The notes: a model not told the origin generated them from the sequence alone. A stretch of 64,000 nt of DNA from Pseudomonadota bacterium (GCA_023423995.1 JAFAEL010000031.1:15004-79003); one strand, 5' to 3'; positions 48,614 to 57,755 are shown, numbered from the stretch's first letter. Program-made: numbers and translations.

Positions 48614-50023
48614 ATGGCGCTCAACTACGTCGAGAACCGGCTGGTCGGGGAGATCTCGGTCGGCGATCATGCCAGCCTCGTTCGGACGCTCAGGCCGGAG
48701 GACATCAGCCTCTTCGCCGTCGTGTCCGGGGACGTGAACCCCGCCCACCTGGACGCCGATTACGCGGCGACCGACATCTTCCACGGCGTCGTCGCGCACG
48801 GGATGTGGGGAGGATCCCTCATCTCGGCCGTTCTCGGAACCGAGCTCCCGGGCCCGGGCACGATCTATCTCGGCCAGACCCTCAAATTCGTGCATCCCAT
48901 CAGGGTCGGCGACACGATCACGGCGAGCGTGACGGTGCGGAGCAAGGACGAGGCCCGGTCTCGGCTCGTCCTCGACTGCCGGTGCGAAAACCAGGCCGGG
49001 GAAGCGGTCATCCTCGGCGAAGCGGAGGTGATCGCCCCCACGAAGAAGGTCCGTGTCCCGCGGGTGGTGCTGCCGGACGTGCATCTGCATGAGCGCGCTG
49101 CCCATTACGCGCGCCTCCTCGAGGCGGCGCGGAGCGCACCGCCGATCCGCACCGCGGTTGTCCATCCCTGCGATGAGCTGTCCATCCGGGGCGCCCTGGA
49201 TGCCGCCGAGGAAGGCCTGATCGTGCCCGTGCTGGTCGGGCCGCGGGCGAAGATCGAGGCGGCGGCTTGCCAGGCAGGCCTCTCCCTCGGCTCGCTCGAG
49301 CTGGTCGAGGCGCCGCACAGCCACGCGGCCGCGACGGCGGCCGTCGCCCTCGCGCGCTCGGGCAAGGTCCAGGCGCTGATGAAAGGGGCCCTGCATACCG
49401 ACGAGGTGATGGGCGCGGCCGTCGCACGCGAGGGCGGGCTCAGGACCGAGCGGCGGATGAGCCATGTCTTCGCGTTCGATGTCCCGAACTACAGGAAGCC
49501 GCTTTTCATCACGGATGCGGCCGTGAACATCGTGCCCACCCTCGAGGAGAAGCGCGACATCATCCAGAACGCGATCGATCTCTGCCGGGCGCTCGGCATC
49601 AGCGAGCCGAAGGTCGCGATCCTGTCGGCGGTCGAGACCATCTCGCCCAAGCTGGGTTCTACCGTGGATGCAGCCGCGCTCTGCAAGATGGCCGCCCGCG
49701 GCCAGATCACCGGCGGCCTGCTCGAAGGCCCGCTCGCATTCGACAATGCCGTCTCTCGCGAGGCCGCTGCCACGAAGGGCATCGTGTCGGCCGTTGCAGG
49801 GGACGCGGATATCCTCGTCGTGCCGGACCTGGAGGCGGGGAACATGCTCGCGAAGCAGCTCATCTACCTGGCGGGCGCGGATGCGGCGGGGCTCATTCTC
49901 GGCGCGCGCGTTCCGATTATCCTGACGAGCCGGGCAGACAGCCTCGAGGCCCGGATGGCGTCCTGCGCCCTGGCGAAGATCTTCGTCCAGCGCCAGATCG
50001 AGCCGCTGAAACTCGACGTGTGA
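48614..50023 (+). CDS. Bifunctional MaoC-type enoyl-CoA hydratase / phosphate acetyltransferase
   Basis: 469-residue fusion. Residues about 10-145 are an (R)-specific hydratase of the MaoC hot-dog fold, with SGDVNPAHLDADYAA containing the catalytic Asp/His. Residues about 165-469 are the phosphate acetyl/butyryltransferase domain (HPCDELSIRGALDAAEEGLIVPVLVG, MKGALHTDEVMGAAV, RRMSHVF, GALFDNAVS-like region). The hydratase half could feed (R)-3-hydroxyacyl-CoA to the adjacent PhaC; the transferase half interconverts acetyl-CoA and acetyl phosphate with AckA. GAGG lies upstream of ATG 48614. Confidence 0.92.
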   Translation: MALNYVENRLVGEISVGDHASLVRTLRPEDISLFAVVSGDVNPAHLDADYAATDIFHGVVAHGMWGGSLISAVLGTELPGPGTIYLGQTLKFVHPIRVGDTITASVTVRSKDEARSRLVLDCRCENQAGEAVILGEAEVIAPTKKVRVPRVVLPDVHLHERAAHYARLLEAARSAPPIRTAVVHPCDELSIRGALDAAEEGLIVPVLVGPRAKIEAAACQAGLSLGSLELVEAPHSHAAATAAVALARSGKVQALMKGALHTDEVMGAAVAREGGLRTERRMSHVFAFDVPNYRKPLFITDAAVNIVPTLEEKRDIIQNAIDLCRALGISEPKVAILSAVETISPKLGSTVDAAALCKMAARGQITGGLLEGPLAFDNAVSREAAATKGIVSAVAGDADILVVPDLEAGNMLAKQLIYLAGADAAGLILGARVPIILTSRADSLEARMASCALAKIFVQRQIEPLKLDV

Positions 50024-50095
50024 TCCGGGGCCGAATCCTCGTGTCCCATGCAGCTGACCTGTGCCGGAGCTGAATGCGCGGCGAGGAGATACCCG

Positions 50096-51259
50096 ATGAG
50101 CAACGCGATCCTCGTTCTCAATGCGGGCTCCTCAACTGTGAAATTCGCGCTGTACGAGGCCGAGACGCTGCAGCCGCTGTGCCGCGGCGAGGTTGACCGC
50201 GTCGGGGCGGATTCCCGCCTCCACGTATCGGGAGCTCACGCCGCCTCGTTCGAGACCGCATCGCCGCCGCCGGCACGCGGCAACCACGAGGATGCGGCCG
50301 CCTGGCTCCTCGACACGATACGGCACGAGCCCCAGTTCGCCCTGAAGGCGGCGGGCCACCGGGTCGTGCATGGCGGGCAGAGTTTTGGGGCTCCGGTCCT
50401 CGTCGACGATGTCGTGGCGGCAGAGCTTGCTGAACTCATCCCGCTTGCGCCGGCTCATCAGCCGCACAACCTCGCCGCGATCCGGGCCGTCGGGAGGGCC
50501 TGGCCGGGCCTGCCTCAGGTCGCATGCTTCGACACGGCCTTCCACCGCACCCAGCCGCGCCTCGCCCAACTCTTTCCGATCCCGCACGAACTCACGGCGG
50601 AGGGGATGCTCCGCTACGGCTTCCACGGCCTGTCGTACCAGCATGTCGCGGAGGTTCTCCCCGGGCTTGCGGGTGAGCGGGCGAAGGGCAGGGTGATCGT
50701 CGCCCACCTCGGTCAGGGAGCGAGCCTCTGCGCCATGAAGGACGGCCAAAGCATCGCCACCACGATGGGGTTCACGGCGCTCGATGGCCTGATGATGGGA
50801 ACCCGCTCGGGCGCGGTCGATCCGGGGCTCGTGCTCCACCTCATCCGGGAGCGGGGGATGGAACCGGCCGCAGTGGCCGAGGTCCTGAACAAGAAGTCGG
50901 GGCTCCTTGGCGTCTCCGGCGTCAGCAGCGACGTCCGCGATCTCCTGGCGACCTCCGATCCCCGCGCCGCCGAGGCGCTCGACCTTTTCGCCTACCGGGC
51001 GGTCCGCGAGATGGGTTCCCTCATGGCGGCGCTCGGAGGACTCGATGTCCTTGTCTTCACGGCCGGCATCGGCGAGCACGCGCCGGCCGTCCGGGCAGGG
51101 ATCTGCGCGGGCCTCTCCTGGGCGGGCGTGGTGCTGGACCCCACCCTCAACGAGGCTGGTCAGGGCCGGATCAGCGCGGCTTCCGCGCCGGTCGAGACCT
51201 GGGTGTTGCCCGCCAACGAGGAACTGCCCATCGCCAGGGCAACCCGCGCGCTCATCTGA
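50096..51259 (+). CDS. ackA: Acetate kinase AckA
   Basis: 387 residues. It transfers phosphate between acetyl phosphate and ADP, giving ATP. Signature 1 is LVLNAGSSTVKFALYE, signature 2 is YGFHGLSYQHV; HLGQGASLCAM, DGLMMGTRSGAVDPG and FTAGIGEHAP complete the ASKHA fold. Usual members have SSSxKF; here SSTVKF. GAGGAG precedes ATG 50096. It is the third gene of the phaC operon (72-base gap). The stop codon is inside a hairpin shared with the convergent kinase gene. Confidence 0.95.
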   Translation: MSNAILVLNAGSSTVKFALYEAETLQPLCRGEVDRVGADSRLHVSGAHAASFETASPPPARGNHEDAAAWLLDTIRHEPQFALKAAGHRVVHGGQSFGAPVLVDDVVAAELAELIPLAPAHQPHNLAAIRAVGRAWPGLPQVACFDTAFHRTQPRLAQLFPIPHELTAEGMLRYGFHGLSYQHVAEVLPGLAGERAKGRVIVAHLGQGASLCAMKDGQSIATTMGFTALDGLMMGTRSGAVDPGLVLHLIRERGMEPAAVAEVLNKKSGLLGVSGVSSDVRDLLATSDPRAAEALDLFAYRAVREMGSLMAALGGLDVLVFTAGIGEHAPAVRAGICAGLSWAGVVLDPTLNEAGQGRISAASAPVETWVLPANEELPIARATRALI

Positions 51260-51284
51260 CAGGGCCTCACCGGCCCTCGGTCAG
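51256..51284. terminator. Hairpin shared by ackA and the convergent kinase gene
   Basis: CTGAC-AGGGCC-N5-GGCCCT-N2-GTCAG folds into a two-part stem. The stop codons of both convergent genes fall inside the stem arms. No U tract follows on the plus strand, so termination efficiency is uncertain. Confidence 0.5.
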
Positions 51285-52831
51285 GCCGGGTCGGCGATCG
51301 CGGCAATCTCGGCGGCAAGCTCCGAAACCGGCCTCGCCGCATCGAGCGGCGCCCACGTGATCCTGCCGGTTGCTCGCGCCTCCTGCGCCAGCGCTACCTC
51401 CGGCCCGGCGTCGGAGGCATCTCCCCGGCGACCTGCAACGCGGCGGACGCGCTCATCCGTCGAAAGCGCCAGCCAGACTCCGATGAACGGGACGCCCGCC
51501 TCCCGGGCAAGGTGCTCGATCGCCTCTCGCTCCCCGGGCTCGCCGTGGACGGCGTCGACGACCACGGCGCTGCCTGCCTTGGCGGCGAGCAGCGCCAGGT
51601 CCCTCAGGCGCGCATAGACCTGCGCCGTTACGCCCGGTCCGTATGCCTCGCCCGGCAGCCGCTCCGTCTCGCCGACGCCGAAGAGGCGCTTGCGTTCGAT
51701 GTCGCTGCGCAGATGCACGGCGCCAGGAGCGGAGCCCAGATGCGGCGCGAGTTCCGCCGCGATCGTGCTCTTGCCCGTTCCGGACAGCCCGCCGATCGCC
51801 ACCAGGGGACCGCGAGACGAGCGCAGGAAGCCTGCCGCCGCATCGAAGTAGGTGCGGGCCGAGCGTTCTGCATCCGTGCGGGCGCGACCTTCGACGACGA
51901 GCGATCGAGCCGCCGTGACATGGGCGCGGATGGCGGCCCGCAGGCTCAGGAACAAGGGGAGGGCGGCCAGCCCAGGCAACTGGTCGTCAGTCCCGGACGC
52001 GATCAGGTAGCGGTTGAAGACGAGGTTTGCGCCGCGCCTGTCCCCTCGGACCCACAGGTCCATGAGGAGGAAGGCGAGATCATAGAGGACGTCTCCCGTA
52101 GCGATGTCCTCGTCGAACTCGATGGCATCGAAGAGGACCGGCCCACGCCCGGTCAGGACGATGTTGCCGAGGTGAAGATCGCCGTGGATGCGACGGACAT
52201 GGCCTTCCGCTCTTCGGAGCTCGAGAAGGGGACGACCCCGGTCGAGGGCCGCGCATTGGCCGGAATGGAGCGCCTCGACGGCCCCCGCCGGGAAAAGGTC
52301 CGGGAACCGCAGCACTGCGTCGCGAGCCTCTTCGATGAAGCGCGACAGGGATGGCAGCCACCGGTCACCAGGGGAGGGCGCTGCCCGGGCGTGCGACGCA
52401 GCAACCGCTGCAGCGAGCTGGCTCGCGAGCTCGGAAGGCAGCGCGGCACCCGCCGGCGTGCAGTCGAGCGTCCGGCTCTCGTCGAAGCGGCGCATGTGCA
52501 CCGCCCATTCCACCACCTCCCCCTCGCCGCCGAGCTCCAGTCCCCTCGCGGATCGGGTGATCGGGACGACGCCGAGGTAGAGCTCCGGTGCGTTGGGCTG
52601 GTTGAGGGCGAGCTCCGCCTCGCAGGCCGCCTTCCTCCGCGCCAACGTGGAATAGTCCATGTAGGGGAAGCGAACCGCTCGCTTGACCTTGTAGACATCC
52701 GAGCCGGCGAGGAAGACGGCGGCCCCATGGGTGTCGATCCGGCGAACCGCCGGGGCGCCCGGATAGGTGCCCGGCTCCGCCAGGACGGCAAAGACGCATT
52801 CCTGCGCGTCTGCTGCGCTCTGCCTGCTCAT
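51281..52831 (-). CDS. Aminoglycoside-phosphotransferase-like / AAA ATPase two-domain kinase
   Basis: 516 residues. The N-terminal half is an APH/choline-kinase-like fold with HGDLHLGNI (residues 216-224) as catalytic loop and FDAIEFDEDIATGDVLYDLAFL as the metal-binding segment. The C-terminal half is a P-loop kinase, AIGGLSGTGKST (347-356), with DAVHGEPGERE and RRGDASDAGPE as in small-molecule kinases of the gluconate/zeta type. This fusion is widespread and of unknown substrate. It ends an operon of SPW protein, CBS-BON and universal stress protein, all linked to energy or oxygen stress, so it may phosphorylate a stress metabolite. This is inference. Confidence 0.85.
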   Translation of the reverse strand: MSRQSAADAQECVFAVLAEPGTYPGAPAVRRIDTHGAAVFLAGSDVYKVKRAVRFPYMDYSTLARRKAACEAELALNQPNAPELYLGVVPITRSARGLELGGEGEVVEWAVHMRRFDESRTLDCTPAGAALPSELASQLAAAVAASHARAAPSPGDRWLPSLSRFIEEARDAVLRFPDLFPAGAVEALHSGQCAALDRGRPLLELRRAEGHVRRIHGDLHLGNIVLTGRGPVLFDAIEFDEDIATGDVLYDLAFLLMDLWVRGDRRGANLVFNRYLIASGTDDQLPGLAALPLFLSLRAAIRAHVTAARSLVVEGRARTDAERSARTYFDAAAGFLRSSRGPLVAIGGLSGTGKSTIAAELAPHLGSAPGAVHLRSDIERKRLFGVGETERLPGEAYGPGVTAQVYARLRDLALLAAKAGSAVVVDAVHGEPGEREAIEHLAREAGVPFIGVWLALSTDERVRRVAGRRGDASDAGPEVALAQEARATGRITWAPLDAARPVSELAAEIAAIADPA

Positions 52832-52856
52832 CTGGCTCGAGGATCGTTCGGGAACC

Positions 52857-53678
52857 TCAATGGGACATGAGCACCGGCAGCGTCATCGCCTGGAGGATGG
52901 TGCGGCTCGTGCCGCCGAGCAGCGCCTCCCTGACGCGGGAATGTCCGTAAGCCCCGAGGACGAGAAGGTCGGAGTTCGAATCCGCGACCCGGGACAGCAG
53001 CGTCTCCGCGATCGGGATCGTCGTCGTCAGGCGCCGAAAGCTCGCCTCGATGCCGTGCCGCGCGAGATGCCGCACGAGCTTCGGCGCGAAGCTCTCGTCC
53101 TCTTCGTCACCCTCCCGGACGACGCTCACGACCTCGACGTGACCCGCACGGCGAAGGAGCGGGATCGCATCGGCGAGCGCGCGAGCCGCGGTCGAGCTGC
53201 CGTCCCAGGCGACGGTGGCGTGGGCGAAGCGAGGTGGAGCAACCTGCGTGTAGGGCACCAGCAGCGTCGGCCGGCCCGAGTGAATGAGCAATGCATCGAG
53301 ATAGAGGTCGCCGGGCTTCGCGCGCCCAGGCTCGGATTGTTCGATCACGCACAGGTCGCTCAGGCCTGCAGCCTGCCTGATCTGCTCCGACACCAGAACG
53401 GGCTCCGCGACGATCGACGTGCACTCGACCGTCAGATTGGCCTGCCTCGCTTCCGCTTCGAAGCGCAGCTTCACGGCATTGGCCATCTCGATCGCCTCGT
53501 CGCGGGCAGTCGCATAGACGCCGAGATCGACCGGGACGTAGGGGAGGGCGGGCACGGAGGGCTCCGGGGCAACGCATACGCCGGAGAGCGCGGCGTCGAA
53601 TACACGCGCCAGACCGAGCGCGTATGGTCCGGCGCGCTCGCCGACATTGTCCAGCAGAACGAGAATGTCCTTGATCAT
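52857..53678 (-). CDS. Universal stress protein, two-domain
   Basis: 273 residues, two Usp units. The N-terminal unit begins KDILVLLDNVGERAGPYALGLARVFDA. The C-terminal unit has ATVAWDGSSTAARALADAIPLL and ends DLLVLGAYGHSRVREALLGGTSRTILQAMTLPVLMSH, a complete ATP-binding G-xx-G-x9-G(T) motif. It resembles UspA-type proteins of rhizobial low-oxygen regulons. GGGAGG precedes ATG 53678. It lies 25 bases ahead of the APH-AAA gene and 164 bases behind the CBS-BON gene. Confidence 0.92.
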   Translation of the reverse strand: MIKDILVLLDNVGERAGPYALGLARVFDAALSGVCVAPEPSVPALPYVPVDLGVYATARDEAIEMANAVKLRFEAEARQANLTVECTSIVAEPVLVSEQIRQAAGLSDLCVIEQSEPGRAKPGDLYLDALLIHSGRPTLLVPYTQVAPPRFAHATVAWDGSSTAARALADAIPLLRRAGHVEVVSVVREGDEEDESFAPKLVRHLARHGIEASFRRLTTTIPIAETLLSRVADSNSDLLVLGAYGHSRVREALLGGTSRTILQAMTLPVLMSH

Positions 53679-53842
53679 CGCCGACCTCCCTGTGGCGGGC
53701 GAGCCCGAAGCCGCTCGGCGCTGGGTCTGCGCGAGCGGCGCTCGGCACGGGCCACGTCTCTGTCGCCCCTCGAACGTGAGCCTGTTTCTGCCCGCTGTCA
53801 CCCCGCCCGGATCGTCTCCCAAGCGGGCGCTCCGCGGAGGGT

Positions 53843-54532
53843 CTAGGCGGTCGCAGCTGCGATCGGGCTGACCTGGATATGGTCCTCGACGGCCTTCACA
53901 CCGGGTATTCGCTCCGCCGCAACGCGGACCGCCTCGCGCTCGGTCGTCGAACTGCAGAACCCCCAAAGGCTCACGACACCGCGGCTCACCGTGGCATTCA
54001 GGAGCGCGGTATGGGCCCAGGGCTGAGTATTGAGGTGTTTCATCAGCTCCTCGCGGATCACCTCGTCGGAACGCGCGCTCTCCTGCTCGACCCCGTGTGT
54101 CGCGATGGCTTGGACGAGGTTCGCCCGGCTGACGATGCCCAGGAGCTTGCCGTCCCTGACGATCGGAACGCGCTTGATGGCGTTCTTCTCCATGAGCATG
54201 GCGACCTCCTGGAGCGGGGTCTCGGGTTCCGCGGTGACGACCGTCCGCGTCATCACCTCCTCGACCTTGGACCCGTGGGACCTGACGTACTCGGCAGCGA
54301 GCAGCCGGTCGCTCGCGAGAAGCTGCAGCCACCATGACCTGCGCCGCTCGGTTCCGATTTCCACGCGATGGAGAAGGTCGCCTTCGCTGACGATCCCCAC
54401 GAGCTTGCCCGCCTCGTTCACGACCGGGGCAGCGCTGATGCGATGTTCGGTGAGCCGTGCGGCGGCCTCTCTCACCGTGGTGCAGGGCATCACTGTGACG
54501 ACGTTCGAAGTCATGACATCCCTGGCGTTCAT
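53843..54532 (-). CDS. CBS-domain pair with C-terminal BON domain
   Basis: 229 residues. Two CBS units (ARDVMTSNVVTVMPCTTVREAAARL and EEVMTRTVVTAEPETPLQEVAMLM), each ending in the usual KLVGIVSEGDLL / KLLGIVSRANLV, would bind an adenine nucleotide and sense energy charge. A BON domain follows from about residue 160 (LNTQPWAHTALLNATVSRGVVSLWGFCSS), usually a membrane- or phospholipid-binding fold, though no signal peptide is present here. GAGGAG precedes ATG 54532. Middle member of the SPW operon. Confidence 0.92.
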   Translation of the reverse strand: MNARDVMTSNVVTVMPCTTVREAAARLTEHRISAAPVVNEAGKLVGIVSEGDLLHRVEIGTERRRSWWLQLLASDRLLAAEYVRSHGSKVEEVMTRTVVTAEPETPLQEVAMLMEKNAIKRVPIVRDGKLLGIVSRANLVQAIATHGVEQESARSDEVIREELMKHLNTQPWAHTALLNATVSRGVVSLWGFCSSTTEREAVRVAAERIPGVKAVEDHIQVSPIAAATA

Positions 54533-54609
54533 GACATGCTCCTCTCTGCGGGCGGCCACGATCGGGACGGCGCACCCTGCGGCGGCGATCAGCTGGAGTC
54601 GGCCGGAGA

Positions 54610-54981
54610 TCACGCCCGCGCGGCGCCGCCCCCGTGGTGCGCGCGCCAGATCTCGATCAGCGCCAGGAGAGCGGTTGCAATGCCCAGTGTCGCGATGCTC
54701 CAGACCGCCGTGTCCGACAGGCCCGTGAAGCCCATTGCCCAAGGCGAGAGGGCTGCCCAGATCCCGAGCGCAGCCACGATCCAGTCTTCCCACTCGTCGA
54801 GATGCTTTGCTGCGCCCAGGCTCAGGGTCACTATGGCTGCGCCCGAAATGACGACACTCGTCAGGGCGGCGATGTTGTCGGCGAAGCCGGCGAGCCATGG
54901 CGTTGCGATCAACAGCGCGCCCAGCACGGCGTTGATATAGTTCGTTGCGGCGTATTCCTGCGGGTCCCTGAGGCGGATCAT
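54610..54981 (-). CDS. SPW-repeat membrane protein
   Basis: 123 residues with four hydrophobic segments in two repeats, each carrying the family motif: LIATPWLAGF (variant TPW) and WAALSPWAMGF (SPW). Function unknown; the family is common in rhizobia and actinobacteria. GGGGAGG precedes ATG 54981. It heads the operon SPW - CBS/BON - USP - APH/AAA and is preceded by an FNR-like box 72 bases upstream. Confidence 0.88.
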   Translation of the reverse strand: MIRLRDPQEYAATNYINAVLGALLIATPWLAGFADNIAALTSVVISGAAIVTLSLGAAKHLDEWEDWIVAALGIWAALSPWAMGFTGLSDTAVWSIATLGIATALLALIEIWRAHHGGGAARA

Positions 54982-55053
54982 TCCTACCTCCCCATGTAGC
55001 GCGCCCTGACGCTCAGGGCAGCGAATAGGATACGAGGTCCCCGGGCGAACGCT

Positions 55054-55067
55054 TTGAGACAGATCAA
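55054..55067 (-). promoter_or_regulatory. FNR/FixK-like box upstream of the SPW operon
   Basis: Read on the minus strand: TTGATCTGTCTCAA, 9 of 10 matches to TTGAT-N4-ATCAA and only one base different from the box before the stress-protein gene. It ends 72 bases before the SPW start codon. Confidence 0.7.
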
Positions 55068-55194
55068 CAGGTCTCAACAGGCTATGTCAGTGTCCTTTGC
55101 TCAATCTCTTGGGCCTCGGATGCGTGAGCCGGATGCGATCAACCGCGGCTGCATTCGGGGAGTTCGGCAATCGGGGCGGCCAGACCGATCATGG

Positions 55195-57699
55195 CTACAT
55201 GACCGGACAGGCTTTCACGTTCCAGATCTCGGAGGCGTATTGCGCGATCGTGCGGTCGCTCGAAAACTTCCCCGATCCGGCGACATTGAGGATCGCCTTG
55301 CGAACCCAACCGGCCCTGTCGGCGTAGAGCTGACGCACCCTGCCGTCGGCCTCCAGGTAGGAGGTCAGGTCGGCGAGGTGCATGTAATGATCGCCATGCG
55401 CGAGCAACGCGTCGTGCAGCGGCGCGAAGATGCCCGGCTCGTATCGGCTGAAATGGTCGCCGGCTATCAGATCGAGCGCTGCCCTGGTCTCCGGCTCGTT
55501 GTCGTAGTGCCATCGTGGGCTGTACCAGCCTCGGCTTTCCGCGACTTCCTCGGCGCTCAAGCCGAACAGGAAGAAGTTCTCTTCTCCGGCTTCCTCCATC
55601 ATCTCGATCGTGGCGCCGTCCCGGGTGCCGAGCGTCAGCGCGCCGTTCATCATGAACTTCATGTTGCTCGTGCCGCTCGCCTCGTAGCCGGCCGTCGAGA
55701 TCTGGTTGGAGACGTCGGCGGCCGGGATGAGGCGCTCGGCAAGCGAGACGCAGTAATCGGGCAGGAACACGACCTTCAGGCGCCCTCGGACGGCCGGATC
55801 CCCGTCGATCGTCCCGGCGAGGTTGTTGATGAACTTGATGATCAGCTTGGCCAGCACGTAGGCCGGCGCCGCCTTGCCGGCGAAGAAGAAGGTGCGAGGC
55901 GCCATGTCCAGGTCGGGATCGGCCCTAAGCCTGTCATAGAGAAAGATGATCCGCAGCGCGTTCAGCAGCTGGCGCTTGTATTCGTGGATGCGCTTGATCT
56001 GGCAGTCGAAGATGCTGTCCGGATCCACGACCTGGCCGTGCCGCGAGCTCAGCCAGGCGGCAAACCGCAACTTAGCCTCCCGCTTCGCCTCCGCGAAGCC
56101 CTCGATGAAGCTGGAATCGGAAGCGAAGCGCCGAAGGCCGGCAAGCTGGCCGAGATCCGTCGTCCAGCCGTCCCCGATGGCATCGGTGATGACCTGCGCG
56201 AGCTCAGGATTGGCGAGCAGCAACCATCGGCGCGGCGTCACGCCGTTCGTCTTGTTGTTGAAGCGCTCGGGATACAGCTCGGCGAGGTCCCGGACCGTGT
56301 TCTCGCGCAGCAGCTGGGAGTGGATCGCGGCAACGCCATTGGTGCTGTGGCTGCCGACGATGGCGAGATTGGCCATCCGGACCCGGTCCTCCGGGCCGCG
56401 CTCGACGAGGCTCGTCCGGCCGACGCGCTCCTCGTCGCCGGGATACCGATCCCGGACCTCGGCCCCGAGCCGGCGGTCGATCTCCAGCACGATGTCGAGA
56501 TGCCTTCGCCGGACCAACTCCAGGTATCGCAGCGGCCATTTCTCGAGCGCTTCCGGCAGCAGCGTGTGGTTCGTGTAGGCAAGCGTCCGTCTGGTGATGT
56601 CCCATGCTTCGTCCCATCCGAGGCGAGCCTCGTCGAGGAGGATGCGCATCAGCTCCGGCACCGCCAGCGACGGGTGCGTGTCGTTGAGCTGGATGGCGAC
56701 CTTGTCCGGAAGCAGGGACCAATCCGAATTTCCGCGACGGAAGCGGCGGATGAGGTCGGCCAGGGAGCAGGTGACCAGGAAATACTCCTGCAGGAACCGC
56801 AGGGCCTGCCCCCGTTGCGTGCTGTCGTCGGGATAGAGGACGCGCGTGGGGGTGTTGGCGGCGATGCTCGCCGCAAAGGCGCCCACGAAGTCGCCATGGC
56901 TGAAGATGTCCAGCTGGAAATTGTCTTGCGCCGCCGCATCCCAAAGGCGGAGCGTGTTGATGGTCTCCCCGCCATATCCGACCACAGGCCTGTCGAACGG
57001 GACGCCGAGGATGCTCGATGGCCGGCCGGGCACCGCGCGCAGGGTGCCGTTGTGCAGCTCGAAGGAGGAATCGAGGTTCACCTCGACCGCCTCCTCCAGG
57101 CGCTCCACCTCCCAGGGATCGGGGCGCCGAAGCCAGTTGTCCGGATACTCGCGCTGCCACCCATCCTCGATGGACTGACGGAACATGCCATATTCGTAGC
57201 GAAGGCCGTAGCCCATCGCCGGGAGCTGCATCGTCGCCATCGAATCCAGGAAACAGGCGGCTAGTCTGCCCAGCCCGCCATTGCCGAGGCCGGCATCCGG
57301 CTCCTGCTCGAGGAGGCCGAGCCAGTCGAGGTTCATCTGCCCGGTCGCCCGGGCGACGAATGGATCGAGCTGCAGGTTCGTGATGTTGTTGGCCAGTGAC
57401 CGGCCGATGAGGAACTCCATCGAGAGGTAGTATGCCCGCTTGGGGTTCTGCCTCTCGTAGGTGCTCTCCGTCAGCACCCAGCGCTGGGACAGGATGTCCC
57501 TGACGGCGTGAGCCGCAGCCTCGAATTTCTCGCGCAGGCCCGCCTTTTGCGGATCGATGACGTTGTCGAACAGGAGGTGACGCTCGTAGAGGGCGTCCCG
57601 GTCGCCCGTGAAGTGGAACGGCCCGCAGCCGTAGCGCTCCAGGAGGCTCTGCCGCGAAATGTGAGGGGTTGCCGGGCTGATGATGGCGGCCTGGCTCAT
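55195..57699 (-). CDS. glgP: Glycogen phosphorylase GlgP
   Basis: 834 residues. It releases glucose-1-phosphate from glycogen using pyridoxal phosphate. Clear features: NPKRAYYLSMEFLIGRSL, GNGGLGRLAACFLDSMATM, LPDKVAIQLNDTHPSLAVPELMR, QIKRIHEYKRQLLN and the PLP-lysine signature EASGTSNMKFMMNGALT. ATG 57699 is preceded by GGGAGG. It is last in the order glgX - histidine phosphatase - glgP on this strand. No glycogen synthesis genes (glgA, glgB, glgC) are in the window. Confidence 0.95.
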   Translation of the reverse strand: MSQAAIISPATPHISRQSLLERYGCGPFHFTGDRDALYERHLLFDNVIDPQKAGLREKFEAAAHAVRDILSQRWVLTESTYERQNPKRAYYLSMEFLIGRSLANNITNLQLDPFVARATGQMNLDWLGLLEQEPDAGLGNGGLGRLAACFLDSMATMQLPAMGYGLRYEYGMFRQSIEDGWQREYPDNWLRRPDPWEVERLEEAVEVNLDSSFELHNGTLRAVPGRPSSILGVPFDRPVVGYGGETINTLRLWDAAAQDNFQLDIFSHGDFVGAFAASIAANTPTRVLYPDDSTQRGQALRFLQEYFLVTCSLADLIRRFRRGNSDWSLLPDKVAIQLNDTHPSLAVPELMRILLDEARLGWDEAWDITRRTLAYTNHTLLPEALEKWPLRYLELVRRRHLDIVLEIDRRLGAEVRDRYPGDEERVGRTSLVERGPEDRVRMANLAIVGSHSTNGVAAIHSQLLRENTVRDLAELYPERFNNKTNGVTPRRWLLLANPELAQVITDAIGDGWTTDLGQLAGLRRFASDSSFIEGFAEAKREAKLRFAAWLSSRHGQVVDPDSIFDCQIKRIHEYKRQLLNALRIIFLYDRLRADPDLDMAPRTFFFAGKAAPAYVLAKLIIKFINNLAGTIDGDPAVRGRLKVVFLPDYCVSLAERLIPAADVSNQISTAGYEASGTSNMKFMMNGALTLGTRDGATIEMMEEAGEENFFLFGLSAEEVAESRGWYSPRWHYDNEPETRAALDLIAGDHFSRYEPGIFAPLHDALLAHGDHYMHLADLTSYLEADGRVRQLYADRAGWVRKAILNVAGSGKFSSDRTIAQYASEIWNVKACPVM

Positions 57700-57755
57700 G
57701 CGGTCCTCCCTCGCGTTGTCTGGCCTTCCGTGACCGGAGCCGCGTTCGTTGCGGC

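Noticed and set aside
53679..54575. Long upstream extension of the stress-protein frame through the CBS-BON gene
   Set aside because: The CBS-BON gene is certain in another frame; the extension is low-complexity and the ATG at 53678 has a good ribosome site.
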